Assembly (NCBI RefSeq): GCF_028561275.1 | Contig: NZ_JAQQTF010000019.1 | Coordinates: 124,001 to 188,000, forward strand | Reading direction: 5' to 3' | DNA length: 64,000 nt | Origin: Aureisphaera galaxeae | GTDB taxonomy: Bacteria > Bacteroidota > Bacteroidia > Flavobacteriales > Flavobacteriaceae | In this document: positions 24,621 to 33,977 of the stretch, in pieces | How positions within the stretch are numbered: the first letter of the stretch is position 1 | Layout: each line of letters starts with the position of its first letter | The notes under the pieces: model-generated | Seen by the model: only the letters and a program-made list of their open reading frames with translations | The model's database searches: none | Told to the model about the DNA's origin: nothing | Position numbers and translations under genes: made by a program

Positions 24621-26141
24621 ATGAAAAAGATTATATATATACTAGGTCTTATAGCAGGAATTTGTGTAGTGTTTAATTCTTGCTCCGAAGATGGACTGGC
24701 CGAAACAGGATCGGGAACATTAGAAGGGAAGGTGGTTATGGAAGGGTCCAATACCCCGATTGCCAATGCAAAGATTACCACCAATCCGGTAACCAACACA
24801 GTGTTTACAGATGAGAATGGGAACTTCTCCCTTGGGCAGGTGCAGGTAGGGGACTACTCGGTACAGGCAGAGGTGGACGATTTCATCACGGGTTTTGAAC
24901 CTGCCAATGTGCAGGATGGAAGAACCATAAATGTCGTATTTGAGCTTTTGGAATCTTCGGTGAACAATATAGAGCCTTTGGCACCTGTATTAGTATTTCC
25001 AGCAGATAATGCCAATGGAATTGATACGCAAGTGGATTTCATTTGGAACTCTTCCATGAATGATACAGATCCTATTGTGTATACCTTCGAGCTGAGAAAC
25101 GGAACGACCAATGAAATCATGATGGCCGAAAACCTTGAGGATACGACCTATTCGGTATCGGGATTGAGTGTGGGGACCAACTATTTCTGGCAGGTAACCG
25201 CTTCGGACGATGTGAACGCGCCCGTAGAGAGTGCATTGAGCAGTTTTACTACGGTAAATTTAATAGATAAACGCTTCTTCTTTGTTCGCAAGGAAGGAGA
25301 TAACAATGTCATTTTTTCTGGGGATGATATATCGGAACAAAATGGGGATCCAGATCAAGGAGTCTTCCAGCTTACGGCTTCTACTCAAAATAGTTTTAGG
25401 CCAAGAAAAAACCTTCAAACCAATAAATTGGCTTTCCTCAGAACTGTAGGAGCAGATACCCATCTGTTTACGATGAATTTGGATGGAACCGAAGTAGATC
25501 GGGTTACCAACGAAGTGCCTGTTGCTGGTTTTAGACAAGATGAAGTAGACTTTGCTTGGTTCAATGGAGGGCAGAAACTTTACTATGCGAACCTCAATAA
25601 AATGTATTCCATAAATGTCACGGGAACAGGTCGTTCTTTGGAATACCAAGTGGCACCGGATAGGTTCATTTCAGAGATAGACACCAACGAAGCCAATGAT
25701 TTTATTGCCATTAAGACCAACGATGCTAGCGGTTATAATGCACGAATTGTTATCATAGATCCTAGCGATAATAGTGAAGTAGCCGTGGTTATTGAGAATC
25801 AACCAGGTGCTGTGGGAGGAGTAGATTTCTCCATAGATGGTACTAAATTGCTGTATACATGGGATGTGTCTGGTTTTGAAAGTGCATCATACCGCCAATT
25901 GGATAGCCGGATTTTCGAATATGATTTTAATACGGCAATCGCTACGGAGCTGGCTACCGATAAGCCATCAGGCACCAATGATCTGGATGCACGGTACTCT
26001 CCGGACGAAGGCGCGGTTATATTTATGAATACATCAAACGATGGCGTTTCCCAGAGAAATATTTACAAGTTTGTGTTCAGCGATGTGCTTCAATTAAGAA
26101 AGTTGCTGTTTACCAATTCGTTCATGCCCGATTGGGAATAA
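24621..26141 (+). CDS. Lipoprotein with carboxypeptidase-like, FnIII and TolB-type beta-propeller domains
   Basis: A 506-residue lipoprotein (MKKIIYILGLIAGICVVFNSC). Residues about 30-110 are a CarboxypepD_reg/SusC-like Ig domain (LEGKVVMEGSNTPIANAKIT, TDENGNFSLGQV). About 115-215 is a fibronectin type III domain (VDFIWNSSMNDTDPIVYTFE, GTNYFWQVTASD). About 220-506 holds WD40/TolB-like propeller repeats (RFFFVRKEGDNNVIF, KLLYTWDVSG, ARYSPDEGAVIFMN). It is 12 bp after csgG and precedes the cluster terminator, so it is the last curli-operon gene. A surface anchor or matrix-binding role is inference. Confidence 0.82.
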   Translation: MKKIIYILGLIAGICVVFNSCSEDGLAETGSGTLEGKVVMEGSNTPIANAKITTNPVTNTVFTDENGNFSLGQVQVGDYSVQAEVDDFITGFEPANVQDGRTINVVFELLESSVNNIEPLAPVLVFPADNANGIDTQVDFIWNSSMNDTDPIVYTFELRNGTTNEIMMAENLEDTTYSVSGLSVGTNYFWQVTASDDVNAPVESALSSFTTVNLIDKRFFFVRKEGDNNVIFSGDDISEQNGDPDQGVFQLTASTQNSFRPRKNLQTNKLAFLRTVGADTHLFTMNLDGTEVDRVTNEVPVAGFRQDEVDFAWFNGGQKLYYANLNKMYSINVTGTGRSLEYQVAPDRFISEIDTNEANDFIAIKTNDASGYNARIVIIDPSDNSEVAVVIENQPGAVGGVDFSIDGTKLLYTWDVSGFESASYRQLDSRIFEYDFNTAIATELATDKPSGTNDLDARYSPDEGAVIFMNTSNDGVSQRNIYKFVFSDVLQLRKLLFTNSFMPDWE

Positions 26142-26165
26142 CAAAATAACTAACAACTTATGAAT

Positions 26166-26198
26166 AAAAAAACGTCCCTTATTTTCGGGACGTTTTTT
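26166..26198 (+). terminator. Terminator at end of curli cluster
   Basis: A-run plus ACGTCCC, loop TTATTTTC, GGGACGTTTTTT. The stem extends through the A/T runs, so it could act in both directions. It lies 25 bp after the propeller lipoprotein. Confidence 0.9.
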
Positions 26199-26205
26199 CA
26201 TTGTG

Positions 26206-26213
26206 TATTTTTG
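26206..26213 (+). promoter_or_regulatory. -7 element of the purM promoter
   Basis: TATTTTTG fits TAnnTTTG and is followed by the same GCCTC as in the glnN promoter. The start codon lies 18 bp downstream. Confidence 0.5.
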
Positions 26214-26231
26214 CCTCACTAATACACCAGA

Positions 26232-27410
26232 ATGAGCCAAGATATTTCGAAGCGCTATGCCCAAAGAGGGGTTTCTGCAGGAAAAGAAGATGTGCACAAT
26301 GCCATTAAAAATGTAGATAAGGGTCTGTTTCCCAAAGCCTTCTGTAAAATTGTCCCCGATTATTTAACGGGAAGTGAAGATCATTGCTTGATCATGCATG
26401 CCGATGGGGCGGGAACAAAATCTTCCTTGGCGTATATGTATTGGAAAGAGACGGGTGATCTATCGGTTTGGAAAGGAATCGCCCAAGATGCACTCATTAT
26501 GAACATCGACGACTTACTTTGTGTAGGTGCTGTAGATGAAATCCTTTTGTCTTCAACCATAGGAAGAAATAAGAATTTGGTGCCAGGAGAGGTCATTTCG
26601 GCCATCATTAATGGTACGGAAGCGCTTATTTCTGATTTGGAAAAATTTGGGGTGACCATTCGTTCCACGGGAGGTGAGACCGCAGATGTTGGGGATTTGG
26701 TGCGTACTATCATTGTAGATTCTACCGTTACGGCTCGCATGAAGCGGGAAGATGTAATAGATAATGCGAACATTCAAGCAGGCGATGTTATTGTGGGGCT
26801 GGCGTCTTTTGGTCAGGCCAATTATGAAACGGAATACAATGGAGGCATGGGAAGTAATGGACTTACTTCGGCCCGACATGATGTGTTTCATAAAGTATTA
26901 GCCGAAAGATTTCCGGAGAGTTATGATGCTGCGGTGCCAGAAGATTTGGTGTATTCCGGTTCAAAGAAATTAACGGATGCCGTAATGGACAGTCCGTTGG
27001 ATGCAGGTAAGTTGGTGCTATCGCCTACGAGGACCTATGCTCCGATCATAAAAGAAATACTTTCCAAAATAAATAAACAACAAATCCACGGGATGGTACA
27101 TTGCAGCGGGGGAGCTCAAACCAAAGTACTGCACTTTGTGGACGATGTGCACGTTATTAAAGACAATATGTTCGACGTGCCACCACTATTTCGACTCATT
27201 CAGGAGGAAAGTGGTACCGATTGGAAAGAGATGTACCAGGTATTTAATATGGGGCATCGTATGGAATTGTATGTGGACGAAAATATCGCTTCCGATATCA
27301 TTAATATTTCGAAGTCCTATGGGGTAGAGGCTCGAATTATTGGAAGGGTAGAAGCCTCTGATTCCAAGAAATTAACCATTAAATCAAAATATGGTACATT
27401 TGATTATTAA
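26232..27410 (+). CDS. purM: Phosphoribosylformylglycinamidine cyclo-ligase (AIR synthase), Bacteroidota type
   Basis: A 392-residue PurM-superfamily enzyme making aminoimidazole ribotide with ATP in purine synthesis. It begins MSQDISKRYAQRGVSAGKED and shows the N-terminal glycine loop HADGAGTKSSLAY, MNIDDLLCVGA (metal/ATP aspartates), IRSTGGETADVGDLV and GMVHCSGGAQTKVLHF. It is longer than the E. coli enzyme (345) and of the divergent Bacteroidota branch. It follows the curli terminator and has its own -7 element. Confidence 0.9.
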   Translation: MSQDISKRYAQRGVSAGKEDVHNAIKNVDKGLFPKAFCKIVPDYLTGSEDHCLIMHADGAGTKSSLAYMYWKETGDLSVWKGIAQDALIMNIDDLLCVGAVDEILLSSTIGRNKNLVPGEVISAIINGTEALISDLEKFGVTIRSTGGETADVGDLVRTIIVDSTVTARMKREDVIDNANIQAGDVIVGLASFGQANYETEYNGGMGSNGLTSARHDVFHKVLAERFPESYDAAVPEDLVYSGSKKLTDAVMDSPLDAGKLVLSPTRTYAPIIKEILSKINKQQIHGMVHCSGGAQTKVLHFVDDVHVIKDNMFDVPPLFRLIQEESGTDWKEMYQVFNMGHRMELYVDENIASDIINISKSYGVEARIIGRVEASDSKKLTIKSKYGTFDY

Positions 27411-27432
27411 CTAGTTAACCCTTTTTTTAGGT

Positions 27433-28164
27433 ATGCTCCCCAGTATAACGAAAGCAAACTATCTTCCGATTTTAAAAATTATTTCAGTCATTCTGTTGGC
27501 ATTTTGTATATACGCAAAGGCCTTTTATGAGGATGACTATTTGTATAGGATTACACGAATAGTAATCTGTTTTCTCTTCCTTGGCTTTATGTATTTTTAT
27601 GGAAAGAAGCAGGTAAATACGTTGTTGGCGCTTTTCCTATTTTTCTACGGTCTTTCGGGAATTGCGATTTTATGGTATGAGGAAGACCTTTTCGCCACAC
27701 TATCCATGTTCCTCAATTTCGTAGCTTACTTCATGTTTGTCAGGGCTTTGCTCCCTAAAGTGAGCTTCAAGAAAATGAATTTCTATTTCGCATCGGTATC
27801 CATCATTCTCATCCTGGTGAATGTGTATATGCTCTATCAATTGATATTCATGATACAGGAATATACCTTGAGCCCTGCTCATTTGGTAGCTATTCTTTTG
27901 TTCGCGATGAGCTTTATCGCTACAGGATTTCTCACACTGTTGTACAATCACACCTACAGTACCAAGAATTCTTTTGTCTTCACGGTCGCCATTTATTGTA
28001 TTGTTTTTTCCGAAGTACTTAGTGCCATGGGGTACTATTTTGAAATGGGAACTATGGTAATTTATGTTTCCAGAGCCCTATTAATAGCTGGAGCAGCTAT
28101 ATTGACGCATTATGTGTTACTGAAGAAGACAGAGAAGGAAGCCCTGAGCAGAAGACTGTTTTAG
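27433..28164 (+). CDS. Polytopic membrane protein, tandem paralogue 1
   Basis: A 243-residue protein that is almost entirely hydrophobic, with seven or eight helices. It shares two signatures with the next two genes: ILWYEEDLFATLSMFLN (residues about 76-92) and SEVLSAMGYYF followed by VSRALLIAGA near the C terminus. I do not recognise a characterised family. The polytopic layout and the Trp-Tyr-Glu and Gly-Tyr-Tyr motifs suggest a ligand-binding or enzymatic membrane fold. It lies 22 bp after purM. Confidence 0.72.
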   Translation: MLPSITKANYLPILKIISVILLAFCIYAKAFYEDDYLYRITRIVICFLFLGFMYFYGKKQVNTLLALFLFFYGLSGIAILWYEEDLFATLSMFLNFVAYFMFVRALLPKVSFKKMNFYFASVSIILILVNVYMLYQLIFMIQEYTLSPAHLVAILLFAMSFIATGFLTLLYNHTYSTKNSFVFTVAIYCIVFSEVLSAMGYYFEMGTMVIYVSRALLIAGAAILTHYVLLKKTEKEALSRRLF

Positions 28165-28283
28165 ACACTCCTAAAAAATGAGTGTTTCCACGTAGTAATT
28201 ATTGTAAGAAAATTCCTATTTTTCGCACCAAATATTGTGTTGTTTTATCTTCGTAAATAGAACAACAGCGTTTTTTGAGCTAA

Positions 28284-29015
28284 ATGCGAGTGGGGTTTTT
28301 ACATAAAAACTACAAGGCAATAGTTACCATTCTCGGAATTGTTTTCTTGTTAGTGAGCATCTATATTCATTTAACTGGCGATTTCTTTACTTATAGACTG
28401 AGCCGGGGAGTCATCATTTTTTTCTTTTTAACCTTGTTGCTCTATTATCAATCTGGTAGGATAAACCGTGTATTGGTTACTTTCATGCTCTTTTATGGAA
28501 TATCCAGTATCCTCACCATTTGGTATGAGGATGCAACCAGTGCCACGGCGGCGATGATCATTAATTTAGTAGCTTACTTGGTACTCATTATCTCCTTGAT
28601 AAGAAGGGTTACTATTAAGGGAATGAACACTGCGCTCTTAATGGCTTTTGTGGTTTTAATTGGAGTTAATGGATATCTTCTTTACGAATTGGTGCTAATC
28701 CTTAAGGAATTCGCCTTAAACAGCTTACACTATCTGTTTATTCTGCTAGGGTCCATGGCCCTTGCGCTAGTAGGGTTTTTAGCACTTTTGTACAACCATA
28801 AACATAGTAGTAAGGTAACGCTGTTCTTTACTTTTTTTGTCTTTTTATTGATTTTTTCTGAAGTATTCCGTGCCTTGGGATATTACGATATCGTCTATGG
28901 AGACATCGCTGTGTATATCGCTAGATTCTTGCTTATAGCTGCTCTTTCCATGCTTTTGAATCATGCCATAATGGACAAAAAAGCAGGAGAGCAAATAGGG
29001 TCGAATAGATCATAA
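28284..29015 (+). CDS. Polytopic membrane protein, tandem paralogue 2
   Basis: A 243-residue paralogue of its neighbours, same length as paralogue 1, seven or eight helices. Signatures are TIWYEDATSATAAMIIN and SEVFRALGYYD followed by [10 protein letters not shown]. It starts MRVGFLHKNYKAIVTILG. A gap of 119 bp without a gene separates it from paralogue 1. Function unknown. Confidence 0.72.
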   Translation: MRVGFLHKNYKAIVTILGIVFLLVSIYIHLTGDFFTYRLSRGVIIFFFLTLLLYYQSGRINRVLVTFMLFYGISSILTIWYEDATSATAAMIINLVAYLVLIISLIRRVTIKGMNTALLMAFVVLIGVNGYLLYELVLILKEFALNSLHYLFILLGSMALALVGFLALLYNHKHSSKVTLFFTFFVFLLIFSEVFRALGYYDIVYGDIAVYIARFLLIAALSMLLNHAIMDKKAGEQIGSNRS

Positions 29016-29094
29016 TTAGTATATTGAATTCGTAACACTAATAACCCAATTTCTGAAATCAACGTTATTACCCCCAAATCGTTGGATAATCTAT

Positions 29095-29766
29095 GTGTTT
29101 ATCCCATTGGTGCTTTTGGGCGTTAGCTTAGCGCTTCACCCCAACGAAGATCACTATTATTTTCGCGGAATGCGGATGATGGTAAGCTTGGTTTCATTCT
29201 TGCTTATCGCACTCTTTGCCATTAAAAAGAACGGTTTGCTTTTGGCATTTGCTGTTTGCTATAGTATTTCTAGCTTATTAACGCTTTGGTACGAACTCGA
29301 TGTTTTTGCAACGCTTTCCATGATCGTAAATGGAGTCTCGTTTATTTTTCTCGGAATTTTGATTTTTAAAAAACTGGAGTTCAGAATGCCAGATCGATGG
29401 TTTCTGGCCTCTTGGATACTCGCTACCCTAGTCATAGGCTGGCTCATGTATTCCTTTCTCGATATTTTATACAATTACGTGAGTAGCGTTAGGTTGTTTG
29501 TTGCGATTTGCTTTAGTTCTGGTATTATGTTCTTATTAGGAGTAATCGCTTTCCTATATAACAATCAGCAAAACAGCCGGAATTCCATCATTTACGTGTT
29601 TTTTCATCTTATCCTCGCTTTTGCCGAGATGTTCCGGGGTGTAGGCTATTACGATTTTGTCGATTCTGTTTCCGGCCAGTACATTGCACGATTTTTATTG
29701 ATTGCCTCTTTTACATTGTTTTTGCGCTTTTCGCAATTGGAATTGCGGGGTACACAATACCTGTAA
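29095..29766 (+). CDS. Polytopic membrane protein, tandem paralogue 3, start uncertain
   Basis: A 223-residue (from GTG at 29095) paralogue with [17 protein letters not shown] and [11 protein letters not shown] then [10 protein letters not shown]. The open frame continues upstream to a stop at 29017 and encodes [11 protein letters not shown], which would complete the first helix as in the other two copies. No ATG or in-frame GTG/TTG exists there. Either translation starts at a rare codon, at this GTG with a shorter first helix, or the 5' end has been damaged. Function unknown. Confidence 0.62.
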   Translation: MFIPLVLLGVSLALHPNEDHYYFRGMRMMVSLVSFLLIALFAIKKNGLLLAFAVCYSISSLLTLWYELDVFATLSMIVNGVSFIFLGILIFKKLEFRMPDRWFLASWILATLVIGWLMYSFLDILYNYVSSVRLFVAICFSSGIMFLLGVIAFLYNNQQNSRNSIIYVFFHLILAFAEMFRGVGYYDFVDSVSGQYIARFLLIASFTLFLRFSQLELRGTQYL

Positions 29767-29866
29767 AGCCCCTGTTCGGGACGATAGCATTCACCTGCCG
29801 ATCCTCCCAAAATCCCCTTATTTGTTACCTGAAATTATTGTAAATTTGACCGATTATTACGGACCT

Positions 29867-30943
29867 ATGTTAGAAAAACTTGAAATCATAAAACAACGCT
29901 TCGACGAAGTAAGCGATCTCATTATACAACCCGATATCATAAGCGATCAGAAACGATATATTCAATTAAATAAGGAGTATAAGGATTTGAGGTTACTTAT
30001 GGATAAACGGAATGAGTACGTTACACTGCATGGCAATTATGAGGAAGCCGAAGAGATTATTAAGGATGGAAGCGATGCAGAAATGGTAGAGATGGCCAAA
30101 ATGCAGTTGGACGAAGCCAAGGAACGTTTACCAGAACTGGAGGAGGAAATCAAGTTTTTATTGATTCCTAAAGACCCCGAAGATGCCAAGAATGCGGTTA
30201 TGGAAATTCGAGCCGGAACAGGTGGAGACGAAGCCAGTATCTTTGCTGGGGATTTACATAGGATGTACACCAAATATTGCGAAAGCAAAGGGTGGAAGGT
30301 AAGCGTTGTCGATTTTAGCGAAGGTACCAGTGGTGGATTCAAGGAAATCCAATTCGAGATAACCGGGGAAGATGTTTACGGAACCCTAAAGTTCGAAGCA
30401 GGAGTACACCGTGTACAACGGGTGCCACAAACCGAAACCCAAGGGCGCGTACATACCAGCGCTGCAACAGTGATGGTATTTCCGGAGGCTGAAGAATTCG
30501 ATGTAGAAATAGATCCAAAAGATGTTCGTATCGATTATTTCTGTTCCTCAGGACCGGGAGGTCAGTCTGTAAACACTACCTATTCGGCAGTACGATTAAC
30601 GCACGAACCAACGGGGTTGGTAGCGCAATGTCAGGACCAGAAATCCCAGCATAAAAACAAGGAAAAAGCCTTTAAGGTATTGCGTTCGCGATTGTACGAT
30701 CTGGAATTGGCCAAGAAACAAGCGGAAGATGCCGCAAAAAGAGGGTCTATGGTGACCAGTGGGGATCGTAGTGCGAAAATTAGAACCTACAATTATCCAC
30801 AGGGAAGGGTGACTGATCACCGTATTAATCTTACGCTATACGATTTGGGGAATATTATAGACGGGGATATCCAAAAGATCATAGACGAATTGCAATTGGT
30901 AGATAATACCGAGAGGCTCAAAGAATCTGGGGAAACCTTTTAA
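29867..30943 (+). CDS. prfA: Peptide chain release factor 1
   Basis: A 358-residue class I release factor that reads UAA/UAG. It starts [20 protein letters not shown] and carries the catalytic GGQ in [16 protein letters not shown], plus the family blocks [16 protein letters not shown] and [15 protein letters not shown]. The ATG at 29867 is chosen because the frame further upstream has no similarity to the family. A TAAATTTG -7 element lies at 29841-29848 with TTTG at 29821. Confidence 0.97.
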   Translation: MLEKLEIIKQRFDEVSDLIIQPDIISDQKRYIQLNKEYKDLRLLMDKRNEYVTLHGNYEEAEEIIKDGSDAEMVEMAKMQLDEAKERLPELEEEIKFLLIPKDPEDAKNAVMEIRAGTGGDEASIFAGDLHRMYTKYCESKGWKVSVVDFSEGTSGGFKEIQFEITGEDVYGTLKFEAGVHRVQRVPQTETQGRVHTSAATVMVFPEAEEFDVEIDPKDVRIDYFCSSGPGGQSVNTTYSAVRLTHEPTGLVAQCQDQKSQHKNKEKAFKVLRSRLYDLELAKKQAEDAAKRGSMVTSGDRSAKIRTYNYPQGRVTDHRINLTLYDLGNIIDGDIQKIIDELQLVDNTERLKESGETF

Positions 30944-30961
30944 TTTCGAAGTAATTACTTC

Positions 30962-31780
30962 ATGACGACCGAACAGCTTGTTTCCGAAATTCATAAGAAG
31001 AAGTCCTTTCTTTGTGTAGGTCTTGATGTTGATCTCTCAAAGATACCAACACATTTGTTGGAAGAAGAGGACCCCATTTTTGCCTTCAACAAGGCAATTA
31101 TCGATGCTACCCATGATTTGACGGTGGCCTACAAACCGAATACTGCTTTTTATGAAGCGTATGGATTGAAAGGGTGGAAGTCCTTAGAGAAAACCATAGC
31201 GTATCTCAATACCCAATATCCCGAAGTCTATACAATCGCAGATGCGAAACGTGGCGATATAGGGAATACTTCTAGAATGTACGCCAAGGCTTTCTTTGAA
31301 GATCTGGCGTTCGACTCTATTACCGTGGCACCCTATATGGGTAAGGACAGCGTGGAGCCCTTTTTGGAGTTTACCGATAAACATACCATTCTTTTGGCAC
31401 TTACCTCCAATGCGGGCGCCTTCGATTTTCAAACCAAGGAAGTAGCAGGGAAGGAACTTTACAAGGAGGTGCTTGAGACCTCGAAAACTTGGGAGAATTC
31501 AGAAAACCTAATGTATGTGGTAGGTGCTACCAAAGCTGAGTTTTTGGCAGATATCCGTACAATCATCCCCGATAGTTTTTTGCTGGTGCCTGGAGTAGGA
31601 GCACAGGGAGGTAGTTTATCTGAAGTGTGTAAGTATGGAATGAACGAACAAATAGGATTGCTTATCAATTCCTCCCGCGGCATCATTTATAAGTCTAATG
31701 GTACCGATTTTGCTGAAGCTGCTCGCACCAGTGCGAAAGAACTTCAGTCGCAAATGGAAGCCATACTCCATGCGCGTTAA
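30962..31780 (+). CDS. pyrF: Orotidine-5'-phosphate decarboxylase
   Basis: A 272-residue enzyme of the long (type 2) PyrF subfamily that decarboxylates OMP to UMP. The catalytic Asp-Lys pair lies in [18 protein letters not shown]; other blocks are [29 protein letters not shown] and [13 protein letters not shown]. It lies 18 bp after prfA and overlaps the next gene by 11 bp, so these three genes are coupled. Confidence 0.96.
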   Translation: MTTEQLVSEIHKKKSFLCVGLDVDLSKIPTHLLEEEDPIFAFNKAIIDATHDLTVAYKPNTAFYEAYGLKGWKSLEKTIAYLNTQYPEVYTIADAKRGDIGNTSRMYAKAFFEDLAFDSITVAPYMGKDSVEPFLEFTDKHTILLALTSNAGAFDFQTKEVAGKELYKEVLETSKTWENSENLMYVVGATKAEFLADIRTIIPDSFLLVPGVGAQGGSLSEVCKYGMNEQIGLLINSSRGIIYKSNGTDFAEAARTSAKELQSQMEAILHAR

Positions 31781-32540
31781 GGATCAATTAAATAGGACCC
31801 TTCAATTTTCCGAAACCCCTAAACGCATTGTTTCCTTGGTTCCGTCTCAAACCGAATTATTGGTTCACTTGGGCCTTAGAGATCGTATCGTAGGCGTTAC
31901 TAAATTCTGTGTGCATCCCGAAGAGCTTCGAAAAGAGGTAAAAGTGGTAGGAGGGACCAAGAATGTCCATTTCCATAAGATTGCCGATCTCCAACCCGAC
32001 ATCATTATTTGCAATAAAGAGGAAAACACCCAAGAGATTGTAGAAAAATGCGAGGAAATCGCACCCGTTTGGGTAAGCGATATGGTGAGTATTGAAGATA
32101 GTTTGGATATGATGACCCGTCTCGGGGAACTGCTGGGAGTGTCCCAAGCAGCTGGAGAACTGACCGACGGTATTAGTTCGGCAATAAAGGATTTTGACGT
32201 TTTTATGGCAGATAAGCCTGAAAAAAGAGTGGCATATCTTATCTGGAAGAAGCCCTATATGGCAGCGGGAAAGGATACCTTTATCAATACACTGTTACGC
32301 CTTAACCGATTTGAAAATGTGTTGGAAAAGGAGCGCTATCCCGAAGTTACCTTAGAAGATATGAACCAGGCCGATCTCATTTTGTTGTCTTCAGAACCGT
32401 ATCCCTTCAAAGAGAAAGATGTGGAAGAATTGCAACAAAAAACAAACGCCACCGTCCGTTTGGTCGATGGCGAATATTTTAGCTGGTATGGCTCGCGCTT
32501 ATTGGGAGCCTTTCCTTATTTCAAATCTTTGCATACTTAA
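31770..32540 (+). CDS. BtuF-like helical-backbone metal/cobalamin-binding protein without signal peptide
   Basis: A 256-residue protein of the periplasmic-binding fold used by BtuF and siderophore receptors: [35 protein letters not shown] and [16 protein letters not shown]. The start at 31770 overlaps pyrF and gives [20 protein letters not shown] with no signal peptide or lipobox. Extending upstream would only read through pyrF. The protein is therefore predicted cytoplasmic, unusual for the family. No transporter genes adjoin it. A cofactor-binding role is inferred from fold alone. Confidence 0.83.
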   Translation: MRVKDQLNRTLQFSETPKRIVSLVPSQTELLVHLGLRDRIVGVTKFCVHPEELRKEVKVVGGTKNVHFHKIADLQPDIIICNKEENTQEIVEKCEEIAPVWVSDMVSIEDSLDMMTRLGELLGVSQAAGELTDGISSAIKDFDVFMADKPEKRVAYLIWKKPYMAAGKDTFINTLLRLNRFENVLEKERYPEVTLEDMNQADLILLSSEPYPFKEKDVEELQQKTNATVRLVDGEYFSWYGSRLLGAFPYFKSLHT

Positions 32541-33247
32541 TCCTGAAGGGCAAACACCTTTCTAAGCAAATCGGTCGTTCTTGAAGATATTTTGGTCCTA
32601 ATTTGCTTCTCTTCGACTGAGATCATGGTATACACCCCTTTCAAAGCTTCATTAGTCACATAATCGGTAAGGTCTGGATTTACCTTGTTCACAAAAGGGA
32701 TGGTGTTGTATTTGTTAATGATGTTTGTCCAAATCTGATCAGCACCTACCTTTCCAAAAGAATTCTGAATCACCGGGCTAAACTTGTTGTAAAGTGCGGT
32801 ATTCGTTCTTCCTTTCAAATAATTGGTGGCAGAATTATCTGGACCCAAAAGAATGTTTTTGGCATCGTTAAAAGTAATTCCCTTTACGGCATCTACGAAA
32901 ATGGGAGTGGCTTCTTTCACCGCATCTTCGGCGGCGCGGTTCAAGGCCTTGATGCCTTCATCTGCCAAGCTACTCAAGCCAATATCCCTAAGTGCCTTGT
33001 CTACTTTCTGTAATTCTTCAGGAAGTAGGATTTTTACCAATTCATTTCTATAAAAACCGTCTTTTTGGGTAAGCTTTTGTACTTGCTTGTCAATTCCAAA
33101 ATCAAGGGCCTGTCGTAAACCATTCCCGATCATGGCATCGCTAATACCGCCATCTCCTTGGGGTAAGGTGCTAACAACATTTTGAAGCTCGTCACAGGAA
33201 GTTGATACAAAAACGAGTGCTATCAACAAGTATAATTTCTTTATCAT
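32537..33247 (-). CDS. DUF4197 lipoprotein
   Basis: A 236-residue lipoprotein (MIKKLYLLIALVFVSTSC) of the DUF4197 family: ISDAMIGNGLRQALDFGIDK, FYRNELVKILLPEELQKVDK and FNDAKNILLGPDNSATNYLK. All helical, periplasmic face, no known function. It converges with the BtuF-like gene, overlapping it by 4 bp at the stops. Confidence 0.88.
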   Translation of the reverse strand: MIKKLYLLIALVFVSTSCDELQNVVSTLPQGDGGISDAMIGNGLRQALDFGIDKQVQKLTQKDGFYRNELVKILLPEELQKVDKALRDIGLSSLADEGIKALNRAAEDAVKEATPIFVDAVKGITFNDAKNILLGPDNSATNYLKGRTNTALYNKFSPVIQNSFGKVGADQIWTNIINKYNTIPFVNKVNPDLTDYVTNEALKGVYTMISVEEKQIRTKISSRTTDLLRKVFALQD

Positions 33248-33345
33248 AAAAGTCTGTTATATCGATTTAACCAAAGATACTAACTTAATCGGTATAGGGG
33301 ATTGAATTTTCCTAAACCAAAAGCTCTTTTCGATAGATGACAAAG

Positions 33346-33379
33346 AAAAACGGCTACCAACTCGTGGTAGCCGTTTTTT
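33346..33379 (-). terminator. Terminator after TonB/lipoprotein operon
   Basis: Perfect 9-bp stem CGGCTACCA / TGGTAGCCG, loop ACTCG, flanked by A5 on the left and T6 on the right. It is a bidirectional-type hairpin 21 bp past the stop of the minus-strand lipoprotein gene. Confidence 0.88.
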
Positions 33380-33399
33380 CAAGATATAATATTCGAATC

Positions 33400-33960
33400 T
33401 TAGTTGATGGTTACATCAAAAGTTTCTGCAATATCAGTTTCTCCACCAGCATCTGAAGGAGTTCCATCATTTGGCTTTGTAGGCTCATGACGAAGGATAA
33501 CCGTAAGTGTTCCTGCACCTGCAGTATTTGCAGTAAGCGTGAAAGCTAATCCAACAGGATTTCCATCGGCATCTTGGTCAGAATATGCAGTAGTAACATC
33601 CAATCCAGCTCCGGCAACATAGAAAATTTGGTGTTCTTCGTCTTCTTCAGCAATTTCCGTAGTTATATTCTCTGCTGGGGTTTCAGTTTCATTTAAGAAA
33701 ACAGCAGCTCCGTCATACGTAGTTCCAGCTGTCAAATCACCTACTACAGTAACTACAGGTGGGTTTGGGCCATCACCATCTGCATCACGAGTTTGCATAA
33801 CAACCGCTGTTCCACCACCCTGTGGAGTCAAAGTAATTGTCATGGTTGTGATAACCTCCTCTTCGTTAACTTCTTCAGGAGTATTATCGTCGTCATTGTT
33901 ACATGCTACGAAAAAGGTAGCAGCAAATAATAATAGCGTTAAAAATTTAAAAGTTTTCAT
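33400..33960 (-). CDS. Acidic lipoprotein paired with TonB receptor
   Basis: A 186-residue lipoprotein (MKTFKFLTLLLFAATFFVAC) followed by a NNDDD run and an acidic, beta-rich domain (TTMTITLTPQGGGTAV, RDADGDGPNPPVV, EEDEEHQIFYV, SDQDADGNPVGLAFTLTAN). Related flavobacterial proteins are labelled type 1 periplasmic-binding fold, though I see no such fold motif. It lies 17 bp after the TonB receptor gene and before the terminator. Many Asp, Glu and a few His suggest surface cation binding, consistent with the metal-type receptor; this is inference. Confidence 0.75.
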   Translation of the reverse strand: MKTFKFLTLLLFAATFFVACNNDDDNTPEEVNEEEVITTMTITLTPQGGGTAVVMQTRDADGDGPNPPVVTVVGDLTAGTTYDGAAVFLNETETPAENITTEIAEEDEEHQIFYVAGAGLDVTTAYSDQDADGNPVGLAFTLTANTAGAGTLTVILRHEPTKPNDGTPSDAGGETDIAETFDVTIN

Positions 33961-33977
33961 TAGTCTCTTTTTTGTAA

